From: Novosphingobium sp. 9U
Lineage (GTDB): Bacteria; Pseudomonadota; Alphaproteobacteria; Sphingomonadales; Sphingomonadaceae
Assembly (NCBI RefSeq): GCF_902506425.1
Contig: NZ_LR732469.1
Span: 2,525,521 to 2,589,520, forward strand
Direction of reading: 5' to 3'
Length of the DNA: 64,000 bases
Positions 7,608-16,685 of the stretch are shown one piece after another. Within the stretch, counting starts at the first letter, position 1; each line of letters begins with the position of its first letter. The notes under the pieces are model-generated. The model saw only the letters and a program-made list of their open reading frames with translations, did not search any database and had not been told where the DNA came from. The translations under genes and the position numbers were made by a program.

Positions 7608-9938
7608 ATGACATCTTACAAGTCACGCCGGGCTCTCGTTCTCGGTCTTCTCAGCCTGGGTGCGAGCGCGTTGCCGGGGGTCGCCATGGCACAGAACGCT
7701 GCAGCCGATGCCGGCACTGCAGCAATTCCCGCCGACAGCGATGCCGGCACCGACATTGTCGTCACAGCGCAGCGCCGCCAGGAGCGCCTGACCGACGTTC
7801 CCGTCTCGGTCGGCGTCGTGCGCGGCGACGATTACCGCACCTTCACTGCGGGCGGCGACGACACGCTGCTCGCGCTCTCGGGCCGCGTCCCGGGCCTCTA
7901 CGCCGAGTCGACCACTGGCCGCATCTTCCCGCGCTTCTACATCCGTGGGCTGGGCAACATCGACTTCTACCTCGGCGCTTCGCAGCCGGTCTCGATCATC
8001 CAGGACGACGTGGTCCTGGAGCACGTTGTGCTGAAGTCCAATCCAGCCTTCGACGTCGCGCAAGTCGAAGTTCTGCGCGGACCTCAGGGCTCGCTGTTCG
8101 GCCGCAACACGACTGCCGGCATCATCAAGTTCGACACCAACCGTCCGACTATGGACTTGAACGGCCAGGCATCGATCAGCGTCGGCAGCTATGGCAGCGT
8201 CAACCTCGACGCGGGCGTCGGTGGCCCGATCGTGGCCGACAAGATCGCCGTACGCGCCTCGGTATTCGTGCAGCACCGTGAGGACTACGTCGACAACACC
8301 TTCCGCGGCGTCAGCGCCGACGGCACTGTCACACCGATGAAGAACGCCATGGGCGGCTTCGACGATCGCAACGTGCGCCTGCAGGTGCTGCTGACGCCGA
8401 CCGAGAACTTTTCAGTCCTGCTCTCGGGCCACTATCGCGATTACGAGGGCACCTCGACCCTGTTCCTGCGCGGCGGGCTGGTGAAGGGTTCGAACGACCC
8501 GATCGCCCCGCGCAAGTCGGTCGCCTACGACGAGGCGCAGAACAACCCGCAGGCCTACAAGACCAAGGGCGCCTCGGCGCACGTGACCTGGGACTTCGGC
8601 GGCGCGGCGCTGACCTCGATCACCGCCTACGAGACCACCAAGGGCTACAGCCGCGGCGACACCGACGGCGGCGCGGCGGCGAACTTCCCGGTGAACGGCC
8701 TGCCGAACGGCTTCGGCCAGTCACAGGGCCAGATCCGCGACCTCGACCAGTGGACCCAGGAATTGCGCCTTGCCAGCACCGGCGAAGGTCCGTTCAAGTG
8801 GCAGTTCGGCGGCTACTACTTCGACAGCCGCGACACGACCGACTTCTACCAGCGCGCATTCTTCTTGACCACCGCCGCGCGGAACCCGAACAACTGGGTG
8901 CGCCTGCGCAACACCAACACCTCGTGGGCGGTGTTCGGCCAGGCGAGCTATGATCTGACCGACCAGCTGACGCTGACCGCTGGCGCCCGCTACACGAGCG
9001 ACGACAAGAAGACGCGCCTGCTCAAGGCCAACAACAACCCGACCACGTGCGTTTCCACCGCGGCGTTCCCCTGCACCGTCAGGCTCAAGGACGAGAAGCC
9101 GAGCTGGGACGTCAGCGCGCTCTACAAGGTCAGCCCGGACGTCAGCGTCTATGCGCGTATCGCCCGTGGCTTCCGCGGCCCGACGATCCAAGGCCGCTCG
9201 GCGGTGTTCAGCACGCCGTTCACCACCGCGGACTCGGAAACGATCACGTCGTACGAGGCCGGGTTCAAGAGCCAGCTGCTCGACAACACGCTGCGCTTCA
9301 ACGCCACGGGCTTCTACTGGAACCTCAAGAACATCCAGCTGAACGGCAACGATGCCAACGGCAACGGCGTGCTGTTCAACGCCGACAAGGCCGAGGCTTA
9401 CGGCATCGAGGCGGACTTCGAGTATCGGCCGGTCGAGAACCTGGCGATCACGCTGGGCGGCAGCCTGCTGCACACCGAGATCAAGGACGACCGCGTCTAT
9501 GCGCAGGCCTGCGCGCTGAACGGCGTGTTGGTGTGCACGGTGAACGATCCGATCGTCCAGCGCACGATCTTCGGTGCGCCGGCTTACCTGGCGCAGATCA
9601 ACGGCAACCCGCTGCCCAACGCGCCCAAGTGGACGCTGAACGCCACCGCGCGCTACGACATTCCAGTGGGTGAGACCTCCAAGGTGTTCATCGCGACGGA
9701 CTGGAACGTCCAGGGCTACACCAACTTCGTGCTCTACAAGACCGACGAGTTCTACTCGAAGGGCAACTTCGAGGGCGGCCTGAAGATCGGCTACGACACG
9801 GGGAACTTCGAACTGGCGGCGTTCGCGCGCAACATCACGAACGAGAAGAACCTGAAGGGCGTAATCGAGAACTACATGGCCGCGGTGTACAACGAGCCGC
9901 GCATCATCGGCGTCTCGTTGAGCGGCAAGATCCGCTGA
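7608..9938 (+). CDS. TonB-dependent receptor (outer membrane)
   Basis: The product is 776 residues from the ATG at 7608, preceded by AAGGGA at 7 bases; an upstream in-frame start at 7584 has no such site. It has a signal peptide ending near VAMA-QN, a TonB-box/plug start (DIVVTAQRRQERLTDVPVSV), and the plug motif IRGLGN then VEVLRGPQGSLFGRNTTAG, followed by a 22-strand-type barrel. The receptor imports a scarce ligand across the outer membrane with TonB energy. The sequence does not identify the ligand; sphingomonads carry many such receptors for plant compounds, sugars and metals. A perfect 12-base-pair hairpin follows at 10002. Confidence 0.92.
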   Translation: MTSYKSRRALVLGLLSLGASALPGVAMAQNAAADAGTAAIPADSDAGTDIVVTAQRRQERLTDVPVSVGVVRGDDYRTFTAGGDDTLLALSGRVPGLYAESTTGRIFPRFYIRGLGNIDFYLGASQPVSIIQDDVVLEHVVLKSNPAFDVAQVEVLRGPQGSLFGRNTTAGIIKFDTNRPTMDLNGQASISVGSYGSVNLDAGVGGPIVADKIAVRASVFVQHREDYVDNTFRGVSADGTVTPMKNAMGGFDDRNVRLQVLLTPTENFSVLLSGHYRDYEGTSTLFLRGGLVKGSNDPIAPRKSVAYDEAQNNPQAYKTKGASAHVTWDFGGAALTSITAYETTKGYSRGDTDGGAAANFPVNGLPNGFGQSQGQIRDLDQWTQELRLASTGEGPFKWQFGGYYFDSRDTTDFYQRAFFLTTAARNPNNWVRLRNTNTSWAVFGQASYDLTDQLTLTAGARYTSDDKKTRLLKANNNPTTCVSTAAFPCTVRLKDEKPSWDVSALYKVSPDVSVYARIARGFRGPTIQGRSAVFSTPFTTADSETITSYEAGFKSQLLDNTLRFNATGFYWNLKNIQLNGNDANGNGVLFNADKAEAYGIEADFEYRPVENLAITLGGSLLHTEIKDDRVYAQACALNGVLVCTVNDPIVQRTIFGAPAYLAQINGNPLPNAPKWTLNATARYDIPVGETSKVFIATDWNVQGYTNFVLYKTDEFYSKGNFEGGLKIGYDTGNFELAAFARNITNEKNLKGVIENYMAAVYNEPRIIGVSLSGKIR

Positions 9939-10001
9939 TTTGAGTTATGAGACGAGAGCGGGTCAGGGAAGCCCGCTCCGACATATGCATGTAACAAGCA
10001 C

Positions 10002-10030
10002 GGGCCGCAGCTGCATCACAGCTGCGGCCC
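10002..10030. terminator. Bidirectional hairpin terminator
   Basis: A perfect 12-bp stem (GGGCCGCAGCTG / CAGCTGCGGCCC) closes a 5-base loop and is followed by TTT on the plus strand. It lies between the plus-strand receptor ending at 9938 and the minus-strand mop remnant ending at 10039, so it can end both transcripts. Confidence 0.8.
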
Positions 10031-10038
10031 TTTGTGCG

Positions 10039-10244
10039 TCAATTTCCGATCAGGACATCGCTTGCCTTGATCAGGACCGTCACCTTGTCACCGACCTTGG
10101 GGCTCAGGTCGGCGATTGCCTCCTCGGTGATGCTGGAGGTGATTACATTGCCGCCACCGAGTCGACCTTGATGGTGCCGTTCACCGCGCCACTGATGATC
10201 GCGGTGACAGTTCCGCTGAGCTGATTGCGCGCACTGATCTTCAT
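10039..10244 (-). pseudogene. Mop-domain molybdopterin/molybdate-binding protein, frameshifted
   Basis: From an ATG at 10244 (GGAG 7 bases upstream) the minus strand reads MKISARNQLSGTVTAIISG and on through GTIKVDS, which is a textbook Mop domain start. It then hits a stop after 33 residues. Shifting one base near 10151-10163 restores the rest of the family pattern: GGGNVITSSITEEAIADLSP, then KVGDKVTVLIKASDVLIGN and a stop at 10039. The span is 206 bases, exactly one short of a 68-residue gene. Mop proteins bind molybdate as oligomers in the cytosol. Either the gene is broken by a one-base loss or the assembly has an error in the TCGGTGGCGGC tract. Confidence 0.82.
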
Positions 10245-10310
10245 GCCTGATCTCCGTTCGTAAACCGCTCCTACGCGCGCCGTCGCGGGGTCTTCACAAG
10301 CAGGGCCTAT

Positions 10311-10332
10311 TCTATATACGACGGGATATAGA
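10311..10332. promoter_or_regulatory. Palindrome resembling a ModE molybdate box
   Basis: TCTATAT and ATATAGA are perfect inverted arms separated by 8 bases. ModE-type boxes have TATAT-N8-ATATA geometry. It lies between the divergent mop remnant (start 10244) and the receptor at 10357, ending 25 bases before the latter's ATG, where a bound repressor could block both. The outer CG/AACG bases of the classical box are not present, so the match is partial. Confidence 0.45.
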
Positions 10333-10356
10333 TTCGAGGTTCAGGGGCTTACGAGA

Positions 10357-12753
10357 ATGATCGGACACTTGCGCGCGGCACTGTTCGCGGCGCCGCTACT
10401 CGCCGTTTTGCACCAGCCGGCGGCGGCGCAGGAGAGCGGCGGGAGGCGGGCCTCGATAGCCAAACAGGACAGCAATGCGATTATTGTCACTGCGCGCCGC
10501 CGCGAGGAGAACCTGCAGCAGGTGCCGATCGCGGTGTCGGTTGTAGGCGGCGAGCTGCTCGACCGTTCGTACACGGTCAACACGCAAGGGCTGACCAACC
10601 TGGTACCAACGCTGAACTACTCCTCGGCCAACCCCCGCAACACCTCCTTCACCATCCGGGGGCTGGGATCGAGTGTCGTCGCCGTCAGCCAGGCGAATGA
10701 CGGGCTGGAACCGGGCGTCGGCTTCTACGTCGACCAAGTCTACCATGCGAGGCCCGCGACCGCCGCGTTCGACTTCACCGACATCGAGCGGATCGAAGTA
10801 CTGCGCGGTCCCCAAGGCACGCTGTTCGGCAAGAACACCACGGCCGGTGCGATCAACGTGATCAGCCGCGCGCCAACCTTCACGCCCGAGGCGCGAGAGG
10901 AGATCAGCTTCGGCGAGCACAACTGGCTGCAAGCCAAGGCGTCGGGGTCGCTGCCGCTGATCGCCGACAAGCTGGCGCTGCGGGTCTCCGGCCTCACCAC
11001 CCGGCGGGACGGCTTGCTGGAGAATGTGCGGCTCGGCGGGCACAAGCAGAACGACATCGGCAATCAGGCGGTCAAGGCGCAGCTGCTGTTCAAACCGACC
11101 GACACGTTCCAGCTGCGTCTGATCGGCGACTTCACCAATTTCCAAAGCGAGTGCTGCACCCAGGTCTACTTGCGTGTCGGCACCAGCCTGCGGCCTGCGG
11201 CGCGGCAGTATCCGGCGCTGGCCGCCGGCCTTGGCTATGCGCCGCCGAGCACCAACCCTTACGATCGCCTGGTCGACATCGATGCGCGTGTGGGCACGGA
11301 CACCAACGAGGGCGGCGTGTCGGCAACGGCGGACTGGGATCTGGGGCCCGCCACGCTGACCTCGATCAGCGCTTGGCGTTTCTGGAACTGGGATGCGGCG
11401 AACGACCGCGACTATACCGGAGTCCAGATCCAGGTGACCCAGCACATCCCCTCGCGCCAAGACCAGTACAGCCAGGAGCTGCGGCTTGCCTCGAACGGCG
11501 ACGGGCCATTCCAGTATGTCGCGGGATTGTACTACTTCCACCAGAAGCTCGATGGCCGGCCGGAGAGCATCTACGGTGCCGAGGCCGCGTACTGGCTGCT
11601 GGGCCCGACGTTCACCTCCAACGGCACCACCGTCAGCGTGCCGCGCAACCTGCTCGACGGTTATGGCACGAACGGCAGCACGCACTTTACCACTAGCAGC
11701 TACGCCGGGTTCGCCGAGGTGAACTACAAGGTGACGCCGCGCCTCACGGCCACGGGCGGGCTGCGCTACACCTGGGAGAAGAAGTACGGCAACTACGATA
11801 GCCCGGTGTTCGGTGGCCCAGCGCTGAACGGCACCGCGGCGCAGATCGCGGCCCTGAACGCGGCGCGGCTCTCGATCCTGCGTCGCCAGACTTATGAGGC
11901 GCGCGATCGGGACGGCAGCCTTTCTGGCCGCGCGAACCTGTCGTACCAGGTGACCGACAGCGTGATGGGCTACGCCAGCTTCGCACGCGGCTTCAAGTCG
12001 GGCGGCATCAACATGTCGGGCCTGCCGCTGACCAATCAGAACCTGCCCGCGCTCGCCACCGCGGTGGTCAAGCCGGAGCGTAACACAACATACGAAGTGG
12101 GCGTGAAGACGAGCTTCCTCGATAACCGCGTGCTGTTCAACCTCACCGGCTTCTACACCAAGGTCGAGGACTTCCAGGCAACGGTGGTGGACAGCAGCCA
12201 GACAGTCGCGCTGCGCGGATATCTCTCGAACATCCCGGAAGTCGTAGTGAAGGGCATCGAGGCCGACGCGATGGTGCGCCCTGTCAAAGGCCTGACCGTG
12301 CGCGGCTCGCTCGCCTACTCGCATGGCGAGTACACCGATTATCCTGCAGGGCCGTGCCCGCTGGAGGTCCAGACCGCAGCGACGACGGCCTGCAACCTGA
12401 CCGGCCGCCCGCTGGTCGGGCTGCCGAAGTGGGTGGAGACCGTCAGCGCCGACTACGTTACGCCGTTGAGCGAAACCGGCAGCGTGGTGGCGCACGTCGA
12501 TAGCGGGTGGCGCAGCAGCTATTACGGCGATCCCAGCTTGTCGCGCTACACGCTGATCAAGGGCTACAACCTGACAAACGCGAGCATTGGCTACCGCTCG
12601 AACCAGGGCTGGGAAGTCAGCGTCTTCGCGCGCAACCTGTTCGACAAGGATTATATCCAGAACCTGACGATCCAGGCCGGCAACTCGGGCCTGATCCTGG
12701 GCACGCCAAGCGATCCGCGTACCGTGGGCGTGACCTTTCGCTTCTGGCAGTAG
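10357..12753 (+). CDS. TonB-dependent receptor (outer membrane)
   Basis: The product is 798 residues with a signal peptide (MIGHLRAALFAAPLLAVL...AAAQ), a TonB box and plug (AIIVTARRREENLQQVPIAV), TIRGLGSSV, and IEVLRGPQGTLFGKNTTAGAI, then a beta-barrel ending in an aromatic-rich VTFRFWQ, the usual last strand that guides outer membrane insertion. It is a different subgroup from the receptor at 7608 but shares the same plug pattern. The ligand is unknown. Its position beside a molybdate-binding gene and a molybdate-box-like palindrome is suggestive only. Confidence 0.92.
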   Translation: MIGHLRAALFAAPLLAVLHQPAAAQESGGRRASIAKQDSNAIIVTARRREENLQQVPIAVSVVGGELLDRSYTVNTQGLTNLVPTLNYSSANPRNTSFTIRGLGSSVVAVSQANDGLEPGVGFYVDQVYHARPATAAFDFTDIERIEVLRGPQGTLFGKNTTAGAINVISRAPTFTPEAREEISFGEHNWLQAKASGSLPLIADKLALRVSGLTTRRDGLLENVRLGGHKQNDIGNQAVKAQLLFKPTDTFQLRLIGDFTNFQSECCTQVYLRVGTSLRPAARQYPALAAGLGYAPPSTNPYDRLVDIDARVGTDTNEGGVSATADWDLGPATLTSISAWRFWNWDAANDRDYTGVQIQVTQHIPSRQDQYSQELRLASNGDGPFQYVAGLYYFHQKLDGRPESIYGAEAAYWLLGPTFTSNGTTVSVPRNLLDGYGTNGSTHFTTSSYAGFAEVNYKVTPRLTATGGLRYTWEKKYGNYDSPVFGGPALNGTAAQIAALNAARLSILRRQTYEARDRDGSLSGRANLSYQVTDSVMGYASFARGFKSGGINMSGLPLTNQNLPALATAVVKPERNTTYEVGVKTSFLDNRVLFNLTGFYTKVEDFQATVVDSSQTVALRGYLSNIPEVVVKGIEADAMVRPVKGLTVRGSLAYSHGEYTDYPAGPCPLEVQTAATTACNLTGRPLVGLPKWVETVSADYVTPLSETGSVVAHVDSGWRSSYYGDPSLSRYTLIKGYNLTNASIGYRSNQGWEVSVFARNLFDKDYIQNLTIQAGNSGLILGTPSDPRTVGVTFRFWQ

Positions 12754-12810
12754 GTAGGCGAAGTCCCTCTTTCTCTTCTTATCTCTCTTCTTTTCTCTCT
12801 TCCTCCTCTC

Positions 12811-12840
12811 TCGTCATCCCCGCCTTCGCGGGGGTGACGA
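12811..12840. repeat. REP-like palindrome
   Basis: TCGTCATCCCCGC and GCGGGGGTGACGA form a stem with one G-T pair around a CTTC loop. It follows a pyrimidine-rich tract after the receptor stop and shares the CATCCCCGC core with the hairpin at 16642. It may serve as terminator for the receptor gene. Confidence 0.65.
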
Positions 12841-12908
12841 ATATGGGAAGAGATTTTCGATCGAACCATGGCGTGACAGCGCGCCACGTCTCTGCGTAAC
12901 CTCTGCGC

Positions 12909-14549
12909 ATGAGCACGCTCGACACTCGCCACGATCAGATGTTCCCGGTTCTCGATGCGCGGCAGATCGAGACGGCCCGGCGCTTCGCGAGTGGGCCGGC
13001 ACAGCACTTCGGCAGTGGTGAGCAGGTCTACGCCATCGGCGAAGTCGGAGCGCCGGCCTGGCTCGTCCTCGCAGGCACGATCGACGTCGTGCGTCGCGAC
13101 GGGCTCAACCACGAGGCGGCGATCACGACGCATGGCGCGGGCCATCTGTCGGGCGAGGTCAACCAGCTGTCCGGCCGGCCATCGATCGCCGGCGGTCGCG
13201 CTGGCGAGGGCGGCTGCACGGCAGTTCCCTTCGACGCGGCGCACCTGCGCGCGCTGATGATCGGCTCGGCGGACGTGGGCGAAGTGATCATGCGGGCGTT
13301 GATCCTGCGGCGCGTGGCCCTGATCGAGGATGGCGGCGCCGGCACGATCCTGATCGGCACGCCCGGCAGTCCTGACGTGGTGCGCATCCAGGGCTTCCTT
13401 ACCCGCAGCGGCTATCCTAACTTGGTGCTCGATGCCTCTGCCGATGCCGAGGGCCATGCGCTGGTCGAGCGCATCGGCGTGCACCATGACGAGCTGCCGC
13501 TGCTCGTCTGCCCGAACGGCTCCATCCTTCGCCGGCCGAGCGATGCCGAAGTGGCCGCGTGCCTGGGCATGCTGCCGGAGATCGCAGCCGACAAGGTCTA
13601 TGATGTCGCCATTGTCGGGGCAGGGCCGGCGGGCCTCGCAGCGTCGGTCTACGCCGCGTCCGAGGGGCTGTCGGTACTCGTCGTCGAGGAGCGGGCCATG
13701 GGTGGCCAGGCAGGTGCCTCGGCGAGGATCGAGAACTACCTGGGCTTTCCCACCGGCATCTCGGGGCAGGCGCTGGCGGGCAGGGCCTACAACCAGGCGC
13801 TGAAGTTCGGCGTCGAGATGGCGATCCCGCTCGGCGCGGTGCAGCTTGAGTGTGCAGACCGAAAGCCGGGAGAGGCGATCCCGCTCGATCTGGCGCAAGA
13901 TCAGCGGGTGCATGCCCGCACTCTGGTGATCGCCTCCGGTGCGCGCTACCGCCGCCCCGACGTGCCCGGCCTGGAGCAGTTCGAAGGCAATGGTATCTCC
14001 TACTGGGCCTCACCGATCGAGGCGAAGCTGTGCGCGAACGAAAAGGTCGCACTGGTCGGCGGCGGCAACTCGGCAGGCCAGGCGGTGGTGTTTCTGGCCG
14101 ACCATGTTGCCGAGCTGCACCTCATCGTGCGCCGCCCGCTCGAAGAGACGATGTCGCACTACCTGGTAGAGCGCATCGCCGCGCTGCCCAACGTCACCAT
14201 GCACGTCGGCAGCGAGATCGCCGAACTGGAAGGCGACCACGACAGCGGTCTCACGGCCGCGACCTTCCGCGTTCGCAAGACGGGCGAGACGTCGCGCTGC
14301 GAGCTGCGGCACATGTTCCTGTTCATCGGCGCCGACCCGAACGCGGGGTGGCTGCAAGGCTGCGTCGAGACGGACGCGAAGGGTTTCGTGGTGACCGGCG
14401 GGACTGGCGGGTTGCCGCTGGAGACCAGCCAGCCCGGCGTCTTCGCGATCGGCGACGTGCGCGCAGGCTCCACCAAGCGCGTTGCGGCCGCGGTAGGGGA
14501 GGGCGCTGCGGTGGTCGCGCAGATCCATGCGAAGCTGGCGGAAGTCTAA
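12909..14549 (+). CDS. cNMP-binding domain fused to thioredoxin-reductase-like flavoprotein
   Basis: The product is 546 residues. Residues 1-140 look like a cyclic-nucleotide-binding beta-roll (FASGPAQHFGSGEQVYAIGEVGAPAW...GHLSGEVNQLSG). A linker domain of about 90 residues follows, then a thioredoxin-reductase-like half: VGAGPAGLAASVYAA (about 235-250, FAD), VGGGNSAGQ (about 384, NADPH) and FAIGDVRAGSTKRVAAAVGEG at the C-terminus. The position that carries CxxC in thioredoxin reductase reads YWASPIEAKLC, so the redox disulfide is absent and it cannot be a normal thioredoxin reductase. Such fusions are known as uncharacterised FAD-dependent oxidoreductases. Confidence 0.83.
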   Translation: MSTLDTRHDQMFPVLDARQIETARRFASGPAQHFGSGEQVYAIGEVGAPAWLVLAGTIDVVRRDGLNHEAAITTHGAGHLSGEVNQLSGRPSIAGGRAGEGGCTAVPFDAAHLRALMIGSADVGEVIMRALILRRVALIEDGGAGTILIGTPGSPDVVRIQGFLTRSGYPNLVLDASADAEGHALVERIGVHHDELPLLVCPNGSILRRPSDAEVAACLGMLPEIAADKVYDVAIVGAGPAGLAASVYAASEGLSVLVVEERAMGGQAGASARIENYLGFPTGISGQALAGRAYNQALKFGVEMAIPLGAVQLECADRKPGEAIPLDLAQDQRVHARTLVIASGARYRRPDVPGLEQFEGNGISYWASPIEAKLCANEKVALVGGGNSAGQAVVFLADHVAELHLIVRRPLEETMSHYLVERIAALPNVTMHVGSEIAELEGDHDSGLTAATFRVRKTGETSRCELRHMFLFIGADPNAGWLQGCVETDAKGFVVTGGTGGLPLETSQPGVFAIGDVRAGSTKRVAAAVGEGAAVVAQIHAKLAEV

Positions 14550-14580
14550 AGCGTCTCCCTCTTAGCGGCATTCCCTCTTC

Positions 14581-14652
14581 CCGTTCGTGTCGAGCGAAGT
14601 CGAGACACCACACACAGCGCCAGCGTGTCTCGATATCGCTCGACACGAACGG
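14581..14652. repeat. Dispersed long palindrome, copy 1
   Basis: A 28-base left arm (14581-14608) and right arm (14625-14652) pair at 26 of 28 positions with a 16-base loop. The arm core CCGTTCGTGTCGAGCGAAG recurs at 30243-30315. It lies between two plus-strand genes and would form a strong RNA hairpin, so it may also end transcription. Confidence 0.8.
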
Positions 14653-14724
14653 GGCCGGGTATGTCAGTTGATGGATGCGTGACCCATCTCGCTTCGCACC
14701 CGCAGCAATGCTAAGGGCGCGCGC

Positions 14725-16602
14725 ATGTTGAACATCTCCGGTATCACCGTGCGCCTGGGCGGGCGCACCATTCTCGACCAGGCCACCGCCGCGATCCCCA
14801 CCGGCGCGCGCGTGGGGCTGATTGGCCGCAACGGCGCGGGCAAGTCGACGCTGATGAAGGTGATGATCGGCCAGCTCGAGCCCGACGATGGCGCGATCGA
14901 GATGCCCAAGCGTGCGCGCCTGGGCTACATCGCGCAGGAGGCGCCGAGCGGCCAGCTGTCGCCCTTCGAAACCGTGCTCGCCGCCGATGTCGAGCGCACG
15001 GCCTTGTTGGAGGAGGCCGAGACTTGCGTCGATCCGGATCGTCTGGGCGACGTGCATGAGCGGCTGCTGGCGATCGATGCCTACAGCGCGCCGGCCCGAG
15101 CCGCCCGCATCCTCATCGGCCTGGGCTTCGACGAGGCGATGCAGGCCGAGCCGATGGACAGCTTTTCGGGCGGATGGAAGATGCGTGTGGCGCTCGCCAG
15201 CCTGCTGTTCTCGCAGCCGGACCTGCTGCTGCTGGACGAGCCTTCGAACCACCTCGACCTCGAAGCGACGCTGTGGCTGGAGAACTTCCTGCGCGCCTAT
15301 CCGGGCACGCTGATCGTCATCAGCCACGAGCGCGATCTGCTCAACAACGTGGTCGACAACATCCTGCACCTGCAGGGCGGCAAGGTGACGCTCTATCCCG
15401 GCGGCTACGACAGCTTCGAGCGCCAGCGCGCTGAGCGGGCGGCGCAGCTGGCCGCTGCCAAGGCCTCGCAGGACGCGCAACGTGCCAAGCTGCAGGACTA
15501 CGTCAACCGCAACAGCGCGCGCGCTTCCACCGCCAAGCAGGCGCAGTCACGCGCCAAGATGCTGGCGAAGATGCAGCCGGTCGTGGCGATGATGGAAGAT
15601 CCCTCGCTGACGTTCGACTTCCCGAGCCCCAAGGAGCTGCGTCCGCCGCTGATCACGCTCGACAATGCGGCTGTCGGCTATGCCGAGGACAAGCCGATCC
15701 TGCGCCGCCTGGGCCTGCGCATCGATCCCGACGATCGCATTGCGCTGCTCGGCCGCAACGGCAACGGCAAGACCACGCTGGCGCGGCTGTTCGCCCAGCA
15801 GCTGAAGCCGATGGAAGGCGAGATGAACATCTCGGGCAAGCTCGCCATCGGGTACTTCACGCAGTACCAGGTCGAGGAACTGGCCGGCAGCGACACGCCG
15901 CTGGTGCACATGACCCGCGCGATGGACGGCAAGCCGACGGCGCAGGTCCGCGGCCAGCTCGGGCGTTTCGGCTTTTCGGGCGAGCGCGCGCTGACGCCGG
16001 TGTCGAAGCTCTCGGGCGGCGAGCGCGCGCGCCTGGCGCTGGCCCTGGTCACGCGCGATGCACCGCACCTGCTGATCCTGGACGAGCCGACCAACCACCT
16101 CGACGTCGATGCGCGCGAGGCGCTGGTGCAGGCGCTCAATGCCTATGAAGGCGCGGTGATCCTGATCAGCCACGACCGCCACATGGTCGAGCTGACCGCG
16201 GATCGCCTGGTGCTCGTCGATGGCGGTGAGGCGCGCGAGTATGCGGGGTCCATGAACGATTACATGGACTTCGTGCTCGGCCGCAACCAGCCCAAGGCGG
16301 ACGGCAAGGGCAAGACGAAGGACAAGCCGGCGCCTGCCGACCAGAAGGCGGTCGCCGCCAACTGGAAGGAGCACAAGGAGCTGCAGAAGCAGTCCTCGAA
16401 GCTGGAGAACGCCATCGCCAAGGCCCAGGCCAAGGTCGCGGAGATCGAGGCGGCGATGGTGACGCCCGTTGCCAAGCCGCATCCGTTGGGCGGGCTGACT
16501 TCCGGCCAGCTGTCACAGCAAAGGGCGCAGGCACTCAAGGACCTGGATAAGGTCGAAGCCGAGTGGATGGCGTTAAGTGAGAAGCTCGAGGCTTACGCTT
16601 AG
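14725..16602 (+). CDS. ABC-F family ATPase
   Basis: The product is 625 residues with two ATPase domains and no membrane segments. Domain 1 has Walker A GRNGAGKST (34-42), signature FSGGWKMRVALA and LLLDEPSNHLDL. Domain 2 has GRNGNGKTT (about 343), LSGGERARLALAL and LILDEPTNHLDVDA. A charged linker lies between them, and a Lys-rich coiled-coil tail runs from residue 520. ABC-F proteins act on ribosomes, either as translation factors (EttA/Uup/YheS type) or in antibiotic protection. The FSGGW signature and C-terminal coiled coil fit the YheS/Uup side. Subfamily is not certain. Confidence 0.9.
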   Translation: MLNISGITVRLGGRTILDQATAAIPTGARVGLIGRNGAGKSTLMKVMIGQLEPDDGAIEMPKRARLGYIAQEAPSGQLSPFETVLAADVERTALLEEAETCVDPDRLGDVHERLLAIDAYSAPARAARILIGLGFDEAMQAEPMDSFSGGWKMRVALASLLFSQPDLLLLDEPSNHLDLEATLWLENFLRAYPGTLIVISHERDLLNNVVDNILHLQGGKVTLYPGGYDSFERQRAERAAQLAAAKASQDAQRAKLQDYVNRNSARASTAKQAQSRAKMLAKMQPVVAMMEDPSLTFDFPSPKELRPPLITLDNAAVGYAEDKPILRRLGLRIDPDDRIALLGRNGNGKTTLARLFAQQLKPMEGEMNISGKLAIGYFTQYQVEELAGSDTPLVHMTRAMDGKPTAQVRGQLGRFGFSGERALTPVSKLSGGERARLALALVTRDAPHLLILDEPTNHLDVDAREALVQALNAYEGAVILISHDRHMVELTADRLVLVDGGEAREYAGSMNDYMDFVLGRNQPKADGKGKTKDKPAPADQKAVAANWKEHKELQKQSSKLENAIAKAQAKVAEIEAAMVTPVAKPHPLGGLTSGQLSQQRAQALKDLDKVEAEWMALSEKLEAYA

Positions 16603-16641
16603 CGCACTGGCGCTATCCGCTAAACTGTGTGGCCGGTCTCT

Positions 16642-16677
16642 CCTTTATCATCCCCGCCTCCACGGGGATGATAAAGG
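16642..16677. terminator. REP-like hairpin between convergent genes
   Basis: A perfect 15-bp stem (CCTTTATCATCCCCG / CGGGGATGATAAAGG) with a 6-base loop sits between the ends of the ABC-F gene (16602) and the convergent DUF4142 gene (16686). It shares the CATCCCCG core with the palindrome at 12811 and is placed to terminate both transcripts. Confidence 0.75.
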
Positions 16678-16685
16678 ATCGAGGA

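Noticed and set aside
9940..10224. 94-codon plus-strand frame after the first receptor
   Set aside because: It reads through the terminator hairpin and is antisense to the mop remnant, whose family motifs are clear.
10396..12495. Open frame of 699 codons opposite the second TonB receptor
   Set aside because: Shadow of GC-rich third positions; no domain, no start signal.
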